DNA from: Burkholderiales bacterium
Lineage (GTDB): Bacteria > Pseudomonadota > Gammaproteobacteria > Burkholderiales > Nitrosomonadaceae
Reading direction: 5' to 3'
Length of the DNA: 64,000 bases
NCBI GenBank assembly: GCA_024235795.1
Contig: JACKLR010000003.1
Span: 558,001-622,000, forward strand
The position numbers were made by a program, and so were the translations under genes. The notes under the pieces are model-generated. The model did no database searches and was not told the DNA's origin. It saw only the letters and a program-made list of their open reading frames with translations. Positions 8,186-17,983 of this stretch are shown here, one piece after another (position 1 is the stretch's first letter; each line of letters opens with the position of its first letter).

Positions 8186-9110
8186 GCTGCACCCTCCGGG
8201 TCTTTTTGATGGTTAATCCTATTTTGATAGTTTCATAGATAATGACGGTCGCATAGCTTGCCGAAAACCATACGACGATTCCCTCAATGGGCAAGTTGTG
8301 CCACGCACTGATAAAAACACCGATCATGGCATGGTCCTGATAACCCCACCACTGGTACGGCAGTGCCAATGTCGATTCCCATATCAGGCTGATAAAAACA
8401 ATAATAAAGAAGGTAAAACTGAATGCACGCCAATTGATAAAATCTTTTGCGCTTTTGTAAAACGCCATTGACGGCACTAATGCAACCACTGTAATGTAGA
8501 TAAAATACCAGGGCAGCCCTTCCGGGCTATGCGAAAAAAGTTTCTTATAAATGACGGCCAGTAAAATCAATCCACACCCAATGATGACGGACGGCCAGTA
8601 AAACTGTAGCAGTTTATCGATTTTGGCGGAAGCGGCTGCGTAGTTTGGCACATTGTATTTTTCCAGCCAGCATTCGTCACACCAGACATAGATCAGCAAA
8701 ACGGTAGTTATCCCTGCAATATAAAAAACGATCTCCTCGATGGGCAGAGGTCCGCCCACGGCAGGAAAATAGATCCCTAATACCGCATTCCGGTTTTCAA
8801 ATACAAAAAACTGATTACCGAACATGATATCCATGAAAATACTGACTGGCGCCAACAGGACAATGGTATACAAGAATGCCCTTTTTTGGAAAGTAAGCTG
8901 CCTGTAACGCAACATCCAGAAAAACAGCCCGGCCATGGGGAATAGAAACAGACTGAGGCTGATGGTATACCCCAAAGGCGTGGGATTATCAGAATTCGGT
9001 ATCACAGTAGCAGGTATTTCGACCGTGTTTAATGTCAACGCAACTGGCACAGCGATAATGCAAATGAGATAGGCCACGATTGACGCAGCACTCTGAGGTA
9101 ATTTGGACAT
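8169..9110 (-). CDS. lycopene-cyclase-domain (CarR-like) integral membrane protein
   Basis: This 313-residue protein has about eight hydrophobic helices. Two copies of the motif typical of heterodimeric and fused lycopene beta-cyclases (Pro-x-Glu-Glu at the start of a helix) are visible: LPIEEIVFY at about 122-130 and LPIEGIVVWF at about 273-282. The second lies 15-20 residues after WWGYQDHAMIGVF, as in the family. In the second copy the usual second acidic residue is Gly. No other carotenoid gene (crtE, crtB, crtI) is nearby. The gene sits between an FtsX-type permease and an HlyD-like adaptor and overlaps the latter, so it is probably co-expressed with the exporter. Its substrate is unknown. 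Confidence 0.65.
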   Translation of the reverse strand: MSKLPQSAASIVAYLICIIAVPVALTLNTVEIPATVIPNSDNPTPLGYTISLSLFLFPMAGLFFWMLRYRQLTFQKRAFLYTIVLLAPVSIFMDIMFGNQFFVFENRNAVLGIYFPAVGGPLPIEEIVFYIAGITTVLLIYVWCDECWLEKYNVPNYAAASAKIDKLLQFYWPSVIIGCGLILLAVIYKKLFSHSPEGLPWYFIYITVVALVPSMAFYKSAKDFINWRAFSFTFFIIVFISLIWESTLALPYQWWGYQDHAMIGVFISAWHNLPIEGIVVWFSASYATVIIYETIKIGLTIKKTRRVQHDRAA

Positions 9111-9215
9111 AAGTAAGCATTCTTATTGTTGATAGTAATTTAACAGGGCATGAAATGTGTTTCAACAGCCTGTTAATGCAGCGCTCTGTGGAAAACCGGC
9201 AAACTACGCTGCCGG

Positions 9216-11585
9216 TTATTCCCTGGTTTTAAGCACAGCCACCAGATCCAGTTTTTCCAATCGCCGCCATATGATCAAACCACTGAGAATGGCTGAAGCC
9301 AGAACAACCGCCGCTGAAAACGCATACGAGGACATTTCGATAATCAAAGGAACACGATACAGTTCCGAATTCATATGTACGGCAATCATGGCGCAGATTT
9401 CTTTGCCGATAACAAAACCGATTGGAATGGCAATCAGCGTCAGCACAGCAAGTTCGCCCAGAAGAATATACGCAACTTCAGCGCGGCTGAAACCAAGCAC
9501 CCGCAAACTTGCCAGTTCCCGACTGCGTTCCGAAAAAGCAATACGCATACTGTTATATATCACACCAAAAGCAATGCCTGTGGCTAATATTGTGTTAATG
9601 AAGGTAAAAATCAGTATGGTGTCGCCCATAGTATCATAGGCGCTCTGAATGGCTGCTTCCCGGATGGTAATGCCGGCAACTTTGGGCATGTCCTGTAATT
9701 CCCGGTGTACTGCATTCATGAACGGCCGGTCGACCGCCAGGAATGTACCGTCTATGGCATTGCCTTCATCCAGTCGACGATTTAGGGCATCTATGTGCAT
9801 ATAAACCGGTATTCCCAGCATTTCCCCGACGGTTGCGACTACTTCAATTTCAAATTTGGGACGGCGTCCTGTCAGCACCTCCACAACAACATGATCACCG
9901 ACATTTACGCCCAGTAATTCCGCCAGATAATCATTCAGTACAATGCCTTCAGGCGGCAACGCAAAGGGTTCGAGATTGCGATCCAATACACGCCGTAAAC
10001 TCATACTGTCGTCAAAAGCCTGAACAACAGTTCGCTGCTCGCGATGTCTGTAACGGATACGAACAGGCGCCTGCCGGAAAGGTTCCGCGTAGGTTACACC
10101 CGGCAGGCTGGCTATTTCATACAAGGCCCGCCGTGAAGCGGGGTCATTAAACGTTACCGTAAGATCCTCCTGATGCGTCAGCTTGTAATGCACATGAAGC
10201 ATATGATCAATCGCATCGTCTTGAAAATTGCTGATCATCATGATCGCTCCCGCCATCGCAATCCCGATTATCGTTAATAACGTTTTCAGCGGTTTACGAC
10301 TGATATGCCGCAAAATCATGCGTGACGGTTGCGACAGGAAGCGTCTTATTCCGCTGCGTTCAAACACGCTTTCCCGGTAACGCGCAGGCGGTTCGGGACG
10401 CATGGCTTCAGCTGGCGGCAATTTAGCGGCACGCATAACCGCATGCAGGGTACCGGCAATTGCGGCGGAAAAACCGATAAAAAAAGCCAGCGCTATAGTA
10501 TTATTCTCCAGCCGGTAATCGAGATAGGGAAAATGAAAAAAATCCATATAAATATTGCCCAGCCCCTGCCCCAGCCAGCGACCGGAAAAAATTCCCGCAA
10601 TCACGCCCAGCGCAGTGATAATGAGCACCAATTGCAGATAATGCCATCCAATGGTGGCATTGCTGTAGCCAAACGCCTTGAGCACGGCAATCTGCTCGCG
10701 CTCGGTGCTGATCACGCGCGTAACAACCACGTTCAATAAGAACGCGGCTACACCGAGAAAAACAACCGGAAAAATTGTCGCCATGGTTTCAAGCCCGATA
10801 AATTCTTGACTCAGAAAATGGTGTGATTGCTGGTGCCTGCGTTCAAATGAACCCATACCACCATAACGCGCCAGGATACGGTCAACCGACTCGATAATAT
10901 CTGCGGGCTTTACATTGCCCATCAGCTTCAACACAGCGTCATTGAAAGCGCCGTCCATATCGTACGCCGAGGCCAGCGCCTTGCGGTTCATCCAGAGGAT
11001 GCCAAAACGTGCATTATCCGGAAACATTGCACCAGGCCCCAGACTGTAAATATATTCCGGCGACAGCGCGATGCCGCTAATACGCAACATCTGACGGTGT
11101 CCGTTAATAATTGCCGTAATCGCATCTCCCGGAAGCAATTGATGCGCTTTGGCGAAAGGTTCCGAGAGCACGACTTCCTGTTGGCCTGTCTGATTTAACA
11201 GAGGCATACGCCCGCTTCTCAAATACAATGCATTCATTTTGGGCTCATGGTAGTCGGGAATCGAAACCAGGCGCCCAATCACCGGATCGGGAAAACCCGC
11301 AACTTCCATCCGGACTTCGGCAACGATACGGCTTTCCACTTCGCGCACACCCGGAATCGCCGCAAGCCGTTTAGTGATTCTTTCCGGCGCGCGCTTCAGT
11401 GGCGCAAAAATATCCGCAAAACGGAATTCCGCATAAACCTGTGCGCGTGTGCGCTGCAGGGAGTCCAGTGTCGAAACGGACATGACAAACGTCGCCACAC
11501 CACTGGCAATGACAATCATGATGGCCAATGCCTGGCTGCGCATATGCCAGAGATCGCGGAACAACTTGCGGGTCAACGCCGTCAC
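9216..11585 (-). CDS. ABC transporter permease, FtsX/MacB family (long, two FtsX domains)
   Basis: This 789-residue permease has an N-terminal helix (about 17-40), a large periplasmic MacB-like domain, three helices ending near 390, then a second helix-periplasmic-domain-three-helix repeat. The FtsX-type sequences YSNATIGWHYLQLV and FSRAEVAYILLGELAVLT mark the two domains. Such permeases pair with an ATPase like the one upstream and work by mechanotransmission, exporting lipids, peptides or lipoproteins through an adaptor. It begins at GTG 11585, overlapping the ATPase stop (GTGA). A 105-bp gap separates it from the next gene in the operon. Substrate is not predictable from sequence. Confidence 0.87.
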   Translation of the reverse strand: MTALTRKLFRDLWHMRSQALAIMIVIASGVATFVMSVSTLDSLQRTRAQVYAEFRFADIFAPLKRAPERITKRLAAIPGVREVESRIVAEVRMEVAGFPDPVIGRLVSIPDYHEPKMNALYLRSGRMPLLNQTGQQEVVLSEPFAKAHQLLPGDAITAIINGHRQMLRISGIALSPEYIYSLGPGAMFPDNARFGILWMNRKALASAYDMDGAFNDAVLKLMGNVKPADIIESVDRILARYGGMGSFERRHQQSHHFLSQEFIGLETMATIFPVVFLGVAAFLLNVVVTRVISTEREQIAVLKAFGYSNATIGWHYLQLVLIITALGVIAGIFSGRWLGQGLGNIYMDFFHFPYLDYRLENNTIALAFFIGFSAAIAGTLHAVMRAAKLPPAEAMRPEPPARYRESVFERSGIRRFLSQPSRMILRHISRKPLKTLLTIIGIAMAGAIMMISNFQDDAIDHMLHVHYKLTHQEDLTVTFNDPASRRALYEIASLPGVTYAEPFRQAPVRIRYRHREQRTVVQAFDDSMSLRRVLDRNLEPFALPPEGIVLNDYLAELLGVNVGDHVVVEVLTGRRPKFEIEVVATVGEMLGIPVYMHIDALNRRLDEGNAIDGTFLAVDRPFMNAVHRELQDMPKVAGITIREAAIQSAYDTMGDTILIFTFINTILATGIAFGVIYNSMRIAFSERSRELASLRVLGFSRAEVAYILLGELAVLTLIAIPIGFVIGKEICAMIAVHMNSELYRVPLIIEMSSYAFSAAVVLASAILSGLIIWRRLEKLDLVAVLKTRE

Positions 11586-12292
11586 CAGCTTAAACCCTGC
11601 GGGGAGATTTTTTCGACATTCCGGTCAATCCCGGCGATATGGCCATCGCTGAAATGAATGACGCGATCCGCCATGCCGCCGATGGCGGCATTATGCGTGA
11701 TGACAGCAGTTGTCGTACCCAATTCCTGATTGACGTTCGCCAGTGCTTCCAGCACCACGATGCCGGTAATCGAATCGAGTGCGCCGGTCGGTTCATCGCA
11801 TAACAGCACAGCCGGTCGCTTGGCTATTGCGCGCGCAATAGCGACGCGTTGCTGCTCGCCGCCGGACAACTGCGCCGGAAAATGATCCATGCGGTCAGCC
11901 AGGTGAACCAACGCCAGCGCTTTTTCCGGGGACATGGGATTACGCGCAATTTCAGTGACCACCGCAACATTTTCCCGTGCGGTCAGGCTTGGAATCAGGT
12001 TATAAAACTGGAAAACAAATCCGACGTGATAACGGCGGTATTCGGTCAGTTCCCGCTCGGTCGCCTTGACCAGATCATGCCCGCCATAGATCACATGCCC
12101 GTTTGTCGGTTTATCCAGACCGCCCAGAATATTGAGCAGCGTCGACTTGCCGCTGCCTGAAGCACCGAGCAGCACGACCAGCTCACCTTTAAACAGATCG
12201 AGATCAACACCGCGCAGGGCGTGCACTGCGGTCTCGCCGACCTGGTAAATTTTGGTCAAGCCGCGCGCCTGAAAAACAACTTCAGCTTGCAT
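11582..12292 (-). CDS. ABC transporter ATP-binding protein, MacB/LolD type
   Basis: This 236-residue ATPase has all core motifs: Walker A GASGSGKST (43-51), Q-loop in GFVFQFYNLIP (Q95), signature LSGGEQQR (142-149), Walker B AVLLCDEP (161-168) and a switch His in AVITHNAAI. The sequence type (LLNILGGLDKPTNG) matches the MacB/LolD group that partners FtsX-type permeases. It is the first gene of the operon ATPase-permease-lycopene-cyclase-like protein-adaptor, all minus strand. The promoter should lie in 12293-12598. Confidence 0.9.
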   Translation of the reverse strand: MQAEVVFQARGLTKIYQVGETAVHALRGVDLDLFKGELVVLLGASGSGKSTLLNILGGLDKPTNGHVIYGGHDLVKATERELTEYRRYHVGFVFQFYNLIPSLTARENVAVVTEIARNPMSPEKALALVHLADRMDHFPAQLSGGEQQRVAIARAIAKRPAVLLCDEPTGALDSITGIVVLEALANVNQELGTTTAVITHNAAIGGMADRVIHFSDGHIAGIDRNVEKISPQGLSW

Positions 12293-12598
12293 GACGCCAT
12301 TTTACCGACCCGACCTGTGTACTTTTCAAGTCGAATCCAGCCACGCCCAGTGTTTTGCCGGATAGACACCTGCCGTGTTGCAGTCTTCCTTCAGCACGTT
12401 CATCCCCGAAAACGGTTTCGTTATTACAGTCTACAAGCAGATCCTTGATGATCATTTTGCGCACTCATACATGATGGCATTCGATCTCGCACTACAGAAC
12501 TACAGAACAGGACAAGTCCAATTCATCCCGTATCCCGTATCCCGTATATGGCATGCAAAATTTCACAGAGACCATAAGAACACGCTCATTTCGTTGGG
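12293..12598 (-). other. 306-bp intergenic region upstream of the export operon
   Basis: This stretch separates the ABC ATPase start from the glgB stop, both minus strand. It holds two short tandem repeats: ACTACAGA twice at 12491-12506 and ATCCCGT three times at 12525-12545. No gene with a ribosome binding site or recognisable domain is seen. The promoter of the export operon is expected here but I could not pick out a convincing -35/-10 pair. Confidence 0.4.
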
Positions 12599-14830
12599 TT
12601 AAAAATGTTCCCGCAACGCAAGCATGATCCCCGCAAGCGGCGGCAAAACAATTTTAAGCGAGCAGGGCAACCCCATCCACGGTTCACGGCTTGCGTGGAT
12701 ATACCCCGCATTCCCCATATTGCTGCCACCATAATACATGGAATCGCTGTTAAATACCTCCTGATAAATGCCTTCCACAGGGACGCCGATTCGGTAGTTT
12801 TCCCGCGGAACCGGCGTGAAATTCAGGATAATAACGACAAACCGACCTTCTCTTGACCGGCGCAAAAAACTGATAATCGAATGATCTGCATCGTGGCAAT
12901 CGATCCAGGAAAAGCCTTCCGCTGAAAAATCAAGCTGAAATAACGCAGGCGTTTTTCTGTAGATATGATTCAAATCGCGCATGGCGGCCTGAACGCCCGA
13001 ATGCGATCCAAATTCCAATAATTTCCAGTCAAGCTCCCGGTTGACGCTCCATTCACTTAGCTGCGCAAATTCGTTCCCCATGAAATTCAGTTTCTTTCCG
13101 GGGCATGTCATTTGATAAGTCAGCAGCAAACGCAGATTGGCGAACTTCTGCCAGTCATCACCGGGCATTTTATTGATCAAAGAACCTTTACCATGGACGA
13201 CCTCGTCGTGCGAGAAAGGCAACACGAAATTTTCCGTATAGGCATAGAGCTGACTGAATGTGAGTTGATCATGATGGTAGCGCCTGTAGACGGGATCCTG
13301 TTGCATATACGACAACGTATCGTGCATCCAGCCCATATTCCATTTCATGGAAAACCCCAGACCGCCCACATAAGTCGGACGCGAGACCGCAGGCCATGAC
13401 GTGGATTCCTCAGCCAGTGTCAATGCGCCCGGAAATTCCTCATGCACCATAACGTTAAGCGCGCGCAAGAAATCGATCGCATCCAGATTCTCACGGCCGC
13501 CAAACTGATTCGGCAGCCATTCGCCTTCATTACGCGAATAGTCCAGATAGAGCATGGAAGCCACTGCATCGACACGCAACCCATCCAGATGAAATTCGGC
13601 CAGCCAGAAATGCGCACTTGACAGCAGAAACGATTTCACTTCGTTGCGGCCGTAGTTGAAGATGTAAGTACCCCAGTCCTGATGAAAACCCAGGCGCGGA
13701 TCTTCATGTTCGTACAGGGCGGTACCGTCATAACGCGCCAGCGCAAAAGTATCCTGCGGAAAATGTCCTGGCACCCAGTCAAGAATTACGCCGATTTCAG
13801 CCTGATGGCAGGCATCCACAAAGTATTTGAATTCTTCAGGCGAGCCATAGCGGCTGGAAACGGCGAAATAACCGGTTGTCTGATAACCCCAGGATTCATC
13901 GAGCGGATGCTCCGAAATCGGCATTAACTCGATATGCGTGTAACCCATGTCAAGTACATAGGGTATTAAATACTGGGCGAGTTCGCGATACGTATAAAAC
14001 CGTCCATCCGGATGCCGCTTCCATGATCCGGCATGAATTTCCAGAATATTCAGGGGCGCATGCAACCAGTCCCAGTCGACGCGACTTTCCATCCACGCCG
14101 CATCATGCCACTGATAGAAACCATTGGCAGCGGGCACCAGTGCGGCCGTCTTGGGACGCAGTTCATAGCGGGCTGCATAGGGATCTGTTTTAAGCAGTAT
14201 TTCGCCACTATGACGGTTACGTATTTCGAATTTGTACAGGGTATCCGGCGGCAGCCCAGGAATAAACAATTCCCAGACACCGCTGGAATGATGTACCGCC
14301 AAGGGATGTACACGGCCATCCCATCGATTAAAATCACCCACGACGCTGACGCGCTCTGCATTAGGCGCCCATACCGAAAAACAGACACCGTCAATACCTG
14401 CATTCGTGACGCGCTGCGCGCCCAGTGTACGATAGGCCTGATTCAACTTGCCCTGATTAAACAGGTACAAATCGTGATCGGTAATCTGCAACGCAAATGT
14501 GTAGGGGTCGTAAGCCTCATGGGGCTGCACTGCCTGCGTCGTATGATTTTGAATCTCGATTCTGAGACGCACTGGCATTGACGGTTGTGTTTCCCCATGC
14601 CACTCAAACACACCCTCGGCATGAACACGCATCATCTTTTCAAAACCATGTGCTGTTTTAATCCAGACGGCGTGCGCATCAGGCCGGAAAACTCGCGCCC
14701 GAAAATCGTTCAACGTTTTATGGACGCCCAGATAGGCGAATGGATCATGCAACCGTCCGGCCAATAGTGCTTCAAGCAACGGATCAATGACCGTATCGGG
14801 TAATGACTTTTTCAATTTACTTGGTGACAT
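12599..14830 (-). CDS. glgB: 1,4-alpha-glucan branching enzyme GlgB
   Basis: This 743-residue protein makes alpha-1,6 branches in glycogen by cutting alpha-1,4 chains and transferring the cut end. It has an N-terminal CBM48-type beta domain (about 20-235; FSVWAPNAERVSVVGDFNRWDG), the GH13 barrel, and a C-terminal beta domain. Catalytic residues fit the E. coli pattern: nucleophile D421 in DGLRVDAVASMLY, acid/base E474 in TLAEESTSWP and the third Asp (about 542) in SHDEVVHGKGS. Length is typical of the long GlgB form. It is divergent from glgC across a 148-bp intergenic region that holds a promoter and palindrome. Confidence 0.96.
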   Translation of the reverse strand: MSPSKLKKSLPDTVIDPLLEALLAGRLHDPFAYLGVHKTLNDFRARVFRPDAHAVWIKTAHGFEKMMRVHAEGVFEWHGETQPSMPVRLRIEIQNHTTQAVQPHEAYDPYTFALQITDHDLYLFNQGKLNQAYRTLGAQRVTNAGIDGVCFSVWAPNAERVSVVGDFNRWDGRVHPLAVHHSSGVWELFIPGLPPDTLYKFEIRNRHSGEILLKTDPYAARYELRPKTAALVPAANGFYQWHDAAWMESRVDWDWLHAPLNILEIHAGSWKRHPDGRFYTYRELAQYLIPYVLDMGYTHIELMPISEHPLDESWGYQTTGYFAVSSRYGSPEEFKYFVDACHQAEIGVILDWVPGHFPQDTFALARYDGTALYEHEDPRLGFHQDWGTYIFNYGRNEVKSFLLSSAHFWLAEFHLDGLRVDAVASMLYLDYSRNEGEWLPNQFGGRENLDAIDFLRALNVMVHEEFPGALTLAEESTSWPAVSRPTYVGGLGFSMKWNMGWMHDTLSYMQQDPVYRRYHHDQLTFSQLYAYTENFVLPFSHDEVVHGKGSLINKMPGDDWQKFANLRLLLTYQMTCPGKKLNFMGNEFAQLSEWSVNRELDWKLLEFGSHSGVQAAMRDLNHIYRKTPALFQLDFSAEGFSWIDCHDADHSIISFLRRSREGRFVVIILNFTPVPRENYRIGVPVEGIYQEVFNSDSMYYGGSNMGNAGYIHASREPWMGLPCSLKIVLPPLAGIMLALREHF

Positions 14831-14862
14831 GCTGAAATTATAACGTGTCTTGGGTTTGCTTA

Positions 14863-14892
14863 TTGACAGATATCATAGTACGGTACTATATA
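14863..14892 (+). promoter_or_regulatory. candidate promoter for glgC
   Basis: TTGACA at 14863-14868 is a perfect -35. An 18-bp spacer leads to TATATA at 14887-14892 as -10. Transcription would begin near 14899, 80 nt before the preferred glgC start. A palindrome (14875-14889) covers the spacer and the start of the -10, suggesting repressor control. Confidence 0.5.
14875..14889. promoter_or_regulatory. 15-bp palindrome, candidate operator between glgB and glgC
   Basis: ATAGTAC (14875-14881), a single G, then GTACTAT (14883-14889) form a perfect inverted repeat with 7-bp arms. It lies between the -35 and -10 hexamers of the glgC promoter candidate and 45 bp upstream of the glgB start codon, so one protein bound here could control both divergent genes. 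The identity of such a regulator is not visible in the window. Confidence 0.45.
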
Positions 14893-14978
14893 CTGAAAAC
14901 AGAAAAATCAATTCTGAAAATTTCTGAAAAAATCAGCATAAGAAAAGAGGCTTCATCTATATGAGCGGGAGGTCACCG

Positions 14979-16259
14979 ATGGAACAAAAGTTCACCCTGG
15001 ATACTACGAAGAACAAAATTACCTGTAATACCATTGCGCTGATACTGGCTGGTGGCCGCGGCACGCGTTTGAAACAACTCACTGACTGGCGTGCAAAACC
15101 GGCTGTGCCGTTTGGTGGCAAGTTTCGCATTATTGATTTCCCGCTATCCAATTGCGTTAATTCCGGCGTCCGCCAGATCAGCGTCCTGACCCAATACAAG
15201 GCACAAAGCTTAATTCAGCATATTCAGCGCGGCTGGAGTTTTCTGGACGGGCGGTTTAACGAATATGTCGAACTGGTTCCGGCACAGCAACAAATCAAGG
15301 AATCCTGGTATCAAGGGACGGCCGATGCCGTTTTCCAGAATCTCGGAATTCTGCGACTTCACGATGCCGATCATGTATTGATTCTGGGTGGCGACCATGT
15401 CTATAAAATGGATTACCGAAAACTGCTCGCGGAACATATTGAAAAAAAAGCCGAACTCACAGTCGCCTGCGTGGAAGTTCCACGAGAAGAAGCAAGCGCA
15501 TTTGGTATCATGGCGGTTGACGATAACTGGCGCGTCGTCGATTTCATGGAAAAACCGGAAAACCCGCCTGCCATGCCCGGCCACCCTGACAAATCGCTTG
15601 TCAGCATGGGAATCTATGTATTTAATACCGAATTTCTTTTTGAACAATTAGTCCGCGACCATGATACCGAGGCGTCCTCACATGATTTCGGCAAAGACCT
15701 GATACCGTATCTGGTGCCGCGCAACCGCGTTTACGCGCACCGTTTCATGGACAGTTGCGTAAATATCGTTGCAGGCGTCCCATACTGGCGGGATGTGGGC
15801 ACTGTGGATGCCTATTGGGAAGCCAATATTGATCTGACAACGATATCACCGGAACTGAATTTATACGATAAAGACTGGCCGATCTGGACCTACCAGGAAC
15901 AGTTGCCACCCGCCAAGTTTGTTTTTGACGATGAAGAACGCCGCGGACAGGCACTCGATTCGATGGTTTCCGGCGGCTGTATTATCAGCGGCGGCACCGT
16001 GCGTCGTTCCTTATTGTTTTCCAATGTACAGGTACGCAGTTTTAGTCACGTTGAAGATTCTGTTATCCTGCCCAATGTCGATATTGGCCGTAACGCACAG
16101 TTAAAGCGTGTGGTGGTTGAAAAAAATTGTAAAATTCCGGATGGACTTGAAGTCGGATTTGACAAAGCTGAAGACAGCAAGCGGTTCCATGTCACTGACA
16201 AAGGTGTTACGCTCGTCACCCCAGAAATGCTGGGGCAAAAAATTCACTACCTGCGTTAA
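14979..16259 (+). CDS. glgC: glucose-1-phosphate adenylyltransferase (ADP-glucose pyrophosphorylase)
   Basis: This enzyme makes ADP-glucose and pyrophosphate from ATP and glucose-1-phosphate, the committed step of bacterial glycogen synthesis. The nucleotidyltransferase signature ALILAGGRGTRLKQLTDWRAKPAVPFGGK is near the N-terminus, followed by IDFPLSNCVNSG, the substrate-site GGDHVYKMDY and VDFMEKPENP. A C-terminal left-handed beta-helix regulatory domain follows (SGGCIISGGTVRRSLLFSNV). The start at 14979 (MEQKFT, 426 residues) is preferred because GGGAGGT lies 5 nt upstream; an in-frame ATG at 14961 behind AAGAGG is possible. It is followed 23 bp later by a GH57 gene on the same strand. Confidence 0.95.
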   Translation: MEQKFTLDTTKNKITCNTIALILAGGRGTRLKQLTDWRAKPAVPFGGKFRIIDFPLSNCVNSGVRQISVLTQYKAQSLIQHIQRGWSFLDGRFNEYVELVPAQQQIKESWYQGTADAVFQNLGILRLHDADHVLILGGDHVYKMDYRKLLAEHIEKKAELTVACVEVPREEASAFGIMAVDDNWRVVDFMEKPENPPAMPGHPDKSLVSMGIYVFNTEFLFEQLVRDHDTEASSHDFGKDLIPYLVPRNRVYAHRFMDSCVNIVAGVPYWRDVGTVDAYWEANIDLTTISPELNLYDKDWPIWTYQEQLPPAKFVFDDEERRGQALDSMVSGGCIISGGTVRRSLLFSNVQVRSFSHVEDSVILPNVDIGRNAQLKRVVVEKNCKIPDGLEVGFDKAEDSKRFHVTDKGVTLVTPEMLGQKIHYLR

Positions 16260-16282
16260 CAATCCAAATAGGCCTGTTGCCC

Positions 16283-17983
16283 ATGCGTCCAGTAAAACTC
16301 GTCCTGATGTGGCATATGCATCAGCCGGATTACCGCCACTACGATACCCGTGTATTTGAAATGCCCTGGGTGTATCTGCATGCCATCAAGGATTATACCG
16401 ATATGGCCTGCCACCTCGAAACGCATCCCCAAATCAAGGCGGTTGTCAATTTTGTACCGATACTACTCGATCAGATTGAAGATTATGTTGAACAGTTTTC
16501 TTCGGGGCAGATACGCGACCCCTTACTCCGGCTGCTAGCCACGCCGGATCTCGGTAAAATTTCAGACGCCGATCGTGAGCATATACTAACGAATTGCTTC
16601 AAAGGCAACCACAATACCATGCTCAAGCCTTATCCGGCGTATGAACGGCTGCATGACCTGTATGAAACTTTGCAGAAAAAGGGAGCGGGTGAGCTGATTT
16701 ATTTTTCAGAGCAATATTTCGCCGACTTGCTCGTCTGGTATCACCTGGCATGGACAGGCGAGAGTGTCCGGCGCCAAAATGAAACAGTCATGCAACTCAT
16801 GGCGAAATGCGAACGCTTCAGTCATGCTGAAAGAATTCAGCTCTTTAACTTGATTGGCGAATTGATTCGGGCGCTTATACCGCGTTACCGCAAACTCGCC
16901 GAGCGAGGCCAGATTGAATTATCCGCAACGCCGCACTACCACCCGCTGTCCCCTTTGTTAATGGATTTTACCGCTGCGCGTGACAGCATTCCCAAGGCCG
17001 CGCTGCCCGTCAACACGCAGTACCCCGGCGGCCGCACGCGCGTTGCGTTTCATCTTGAGTCCGCCTTGGAAAGTCATGCAAAACGTTTTGCTGCAAAACC
17101 AACCGGCATATGGCCCGCAGAAGGCGCGATATCCCCTGCTTTCATCCAAATACTTGCTGAATCAGGCTGCCAGTGGTGCGCCAGTGGTGAGGGGGTACTG
17201 GCCAACAGTCTGCGCAAGTCCTATCCGGACACTGCTTTGCCAGACCGCAACCGTTACCTGTATCGCCCGTACCGCATGCAAGAACTAGACAATACTGCCT
17301 GTTTCTTCCGCGATGATCAGCTATCCGATTTAATCGGCTTTGAATATGCCAAATGGTTTGGGCGGGATGCGGCTGAACATTTTATTCATTCAATCGAACA
17401 AATCGCCCATCATGCATTGGCCGAAGAAAACCCTGTCGTCAGCGTCATACTCGATGGCGAGAATGCCTGGGAATATTATCCCTATAACGGCTTTTATTTT
17501 CTTGACGACTTGTACAGCCTGCTGGAAAACCATAACGACATCCACACGACAACATATCGCGATTATATCGCTTCGCCCGAATATGCAGATCATGTTGTGT
17601 CGTTGCCCGTTCTAACGGCCGGAAGCTGGGTATACGGCACATTTTCAACCTGGATTGGCGACCCGGAGAAAAATCATGCCTGGGATTTGCTTTGCGCCGC
17701 AAAACAGAGTTACGATCTTGTCATACAAAGCGACCGCCTGACTGATGAAGAAAAAGCCGAAGCATGCCTGCAACTCGCCTCGTGCGAAAGTTCAGACTGG
17801 TTCTGGTGGTTCGGTGATTATAATCAGGCTGATACGGTCGTAAGATTTGATCAATTATACCGCGACAACCTGGAGAATCTTTACCGCCTGCTCAAGCTCC
17901 CCGTACCGGCAACGATAAACGAGCCTATCAGCAAAGGCGACGAACATGCTGCAGAAGGCGGAACCATGCGGCGATCATCCTAA
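16283..17983 (+). CDS. glycoside hydrolase family 57 protein (alpha-amylase/pullulanase-like)
   Basis: This 566-residue protein shows the GH57 conserved regions in order: HMHQP (11-15), HYHPL (about 218-222), GIWPAEGA with likely nucleophile E280, and VILDGENAWEYYP with likely acid D391. GH57 enzymes cleave or transfer alpha-glucans with retention. Here the most likely role is trimming or debranching stored glycogen, since it lies directly after glgC (23 bp). Substrate specificity cannot be read from sequence alone. The start is taken at ATG 16283; a TTG two codons upstream is possible. No signal peptide is seen, so it should be cytoplasmic. Confidence 0.85.
   Translation: MRPVKLVLMWHMHQPDYRHYDTRVFEMPWVYLHAIKDYTDMACHLETHPQIKAVVNFVPILLDQIEDYVEQFSSGQIRDPLLRLLATPDLGKISDADREHILTNCFKGNHNTMLKPYPAYERLHDLYETLQKKGAGELIYFSEQYFADLLVWYHLAWTGESVRRQNETVMQLMAKCERFSHAERIQLFNLIGELIRALIPRYRKLAERGQIELSATPHYHPLSPLLMDFTAARDSIPKAALPVNTQYPGGRTRVAFHLESALESHAKRFAAKPTGIWPAEGAISPAFIQILAESGCQWCASGEGVLANSLRKSYPDTALPDRNRYLYRPYRMQELDNTACFFRDDQLSDLIGFEYAKWFGRDAAEHFIHSIEQIAHHALAEENPVVSVILDGENAWEYYPYNGFYFLDDLYSLLENHNDIHTTTYRDYIASPEYADHVVSLPVLTAGSWVYGTFSTWIGDPEKNHAWDLLCAAKQSYDLVIQSDRLTDEEKAEACLQLASCESSDWFWWFGDYNQADTVVRFDQLYRDNLENLYRLLKLPVPATINEPISKGDEHAAEGGTMRRSS

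Noticed and set aside
12282..12464. Minus-strand frame of 60 codons upstream of the ABC ATPase
   Set aside because: It overlaps the ATPase start, has no ribosome binding site and no recognisable domain.
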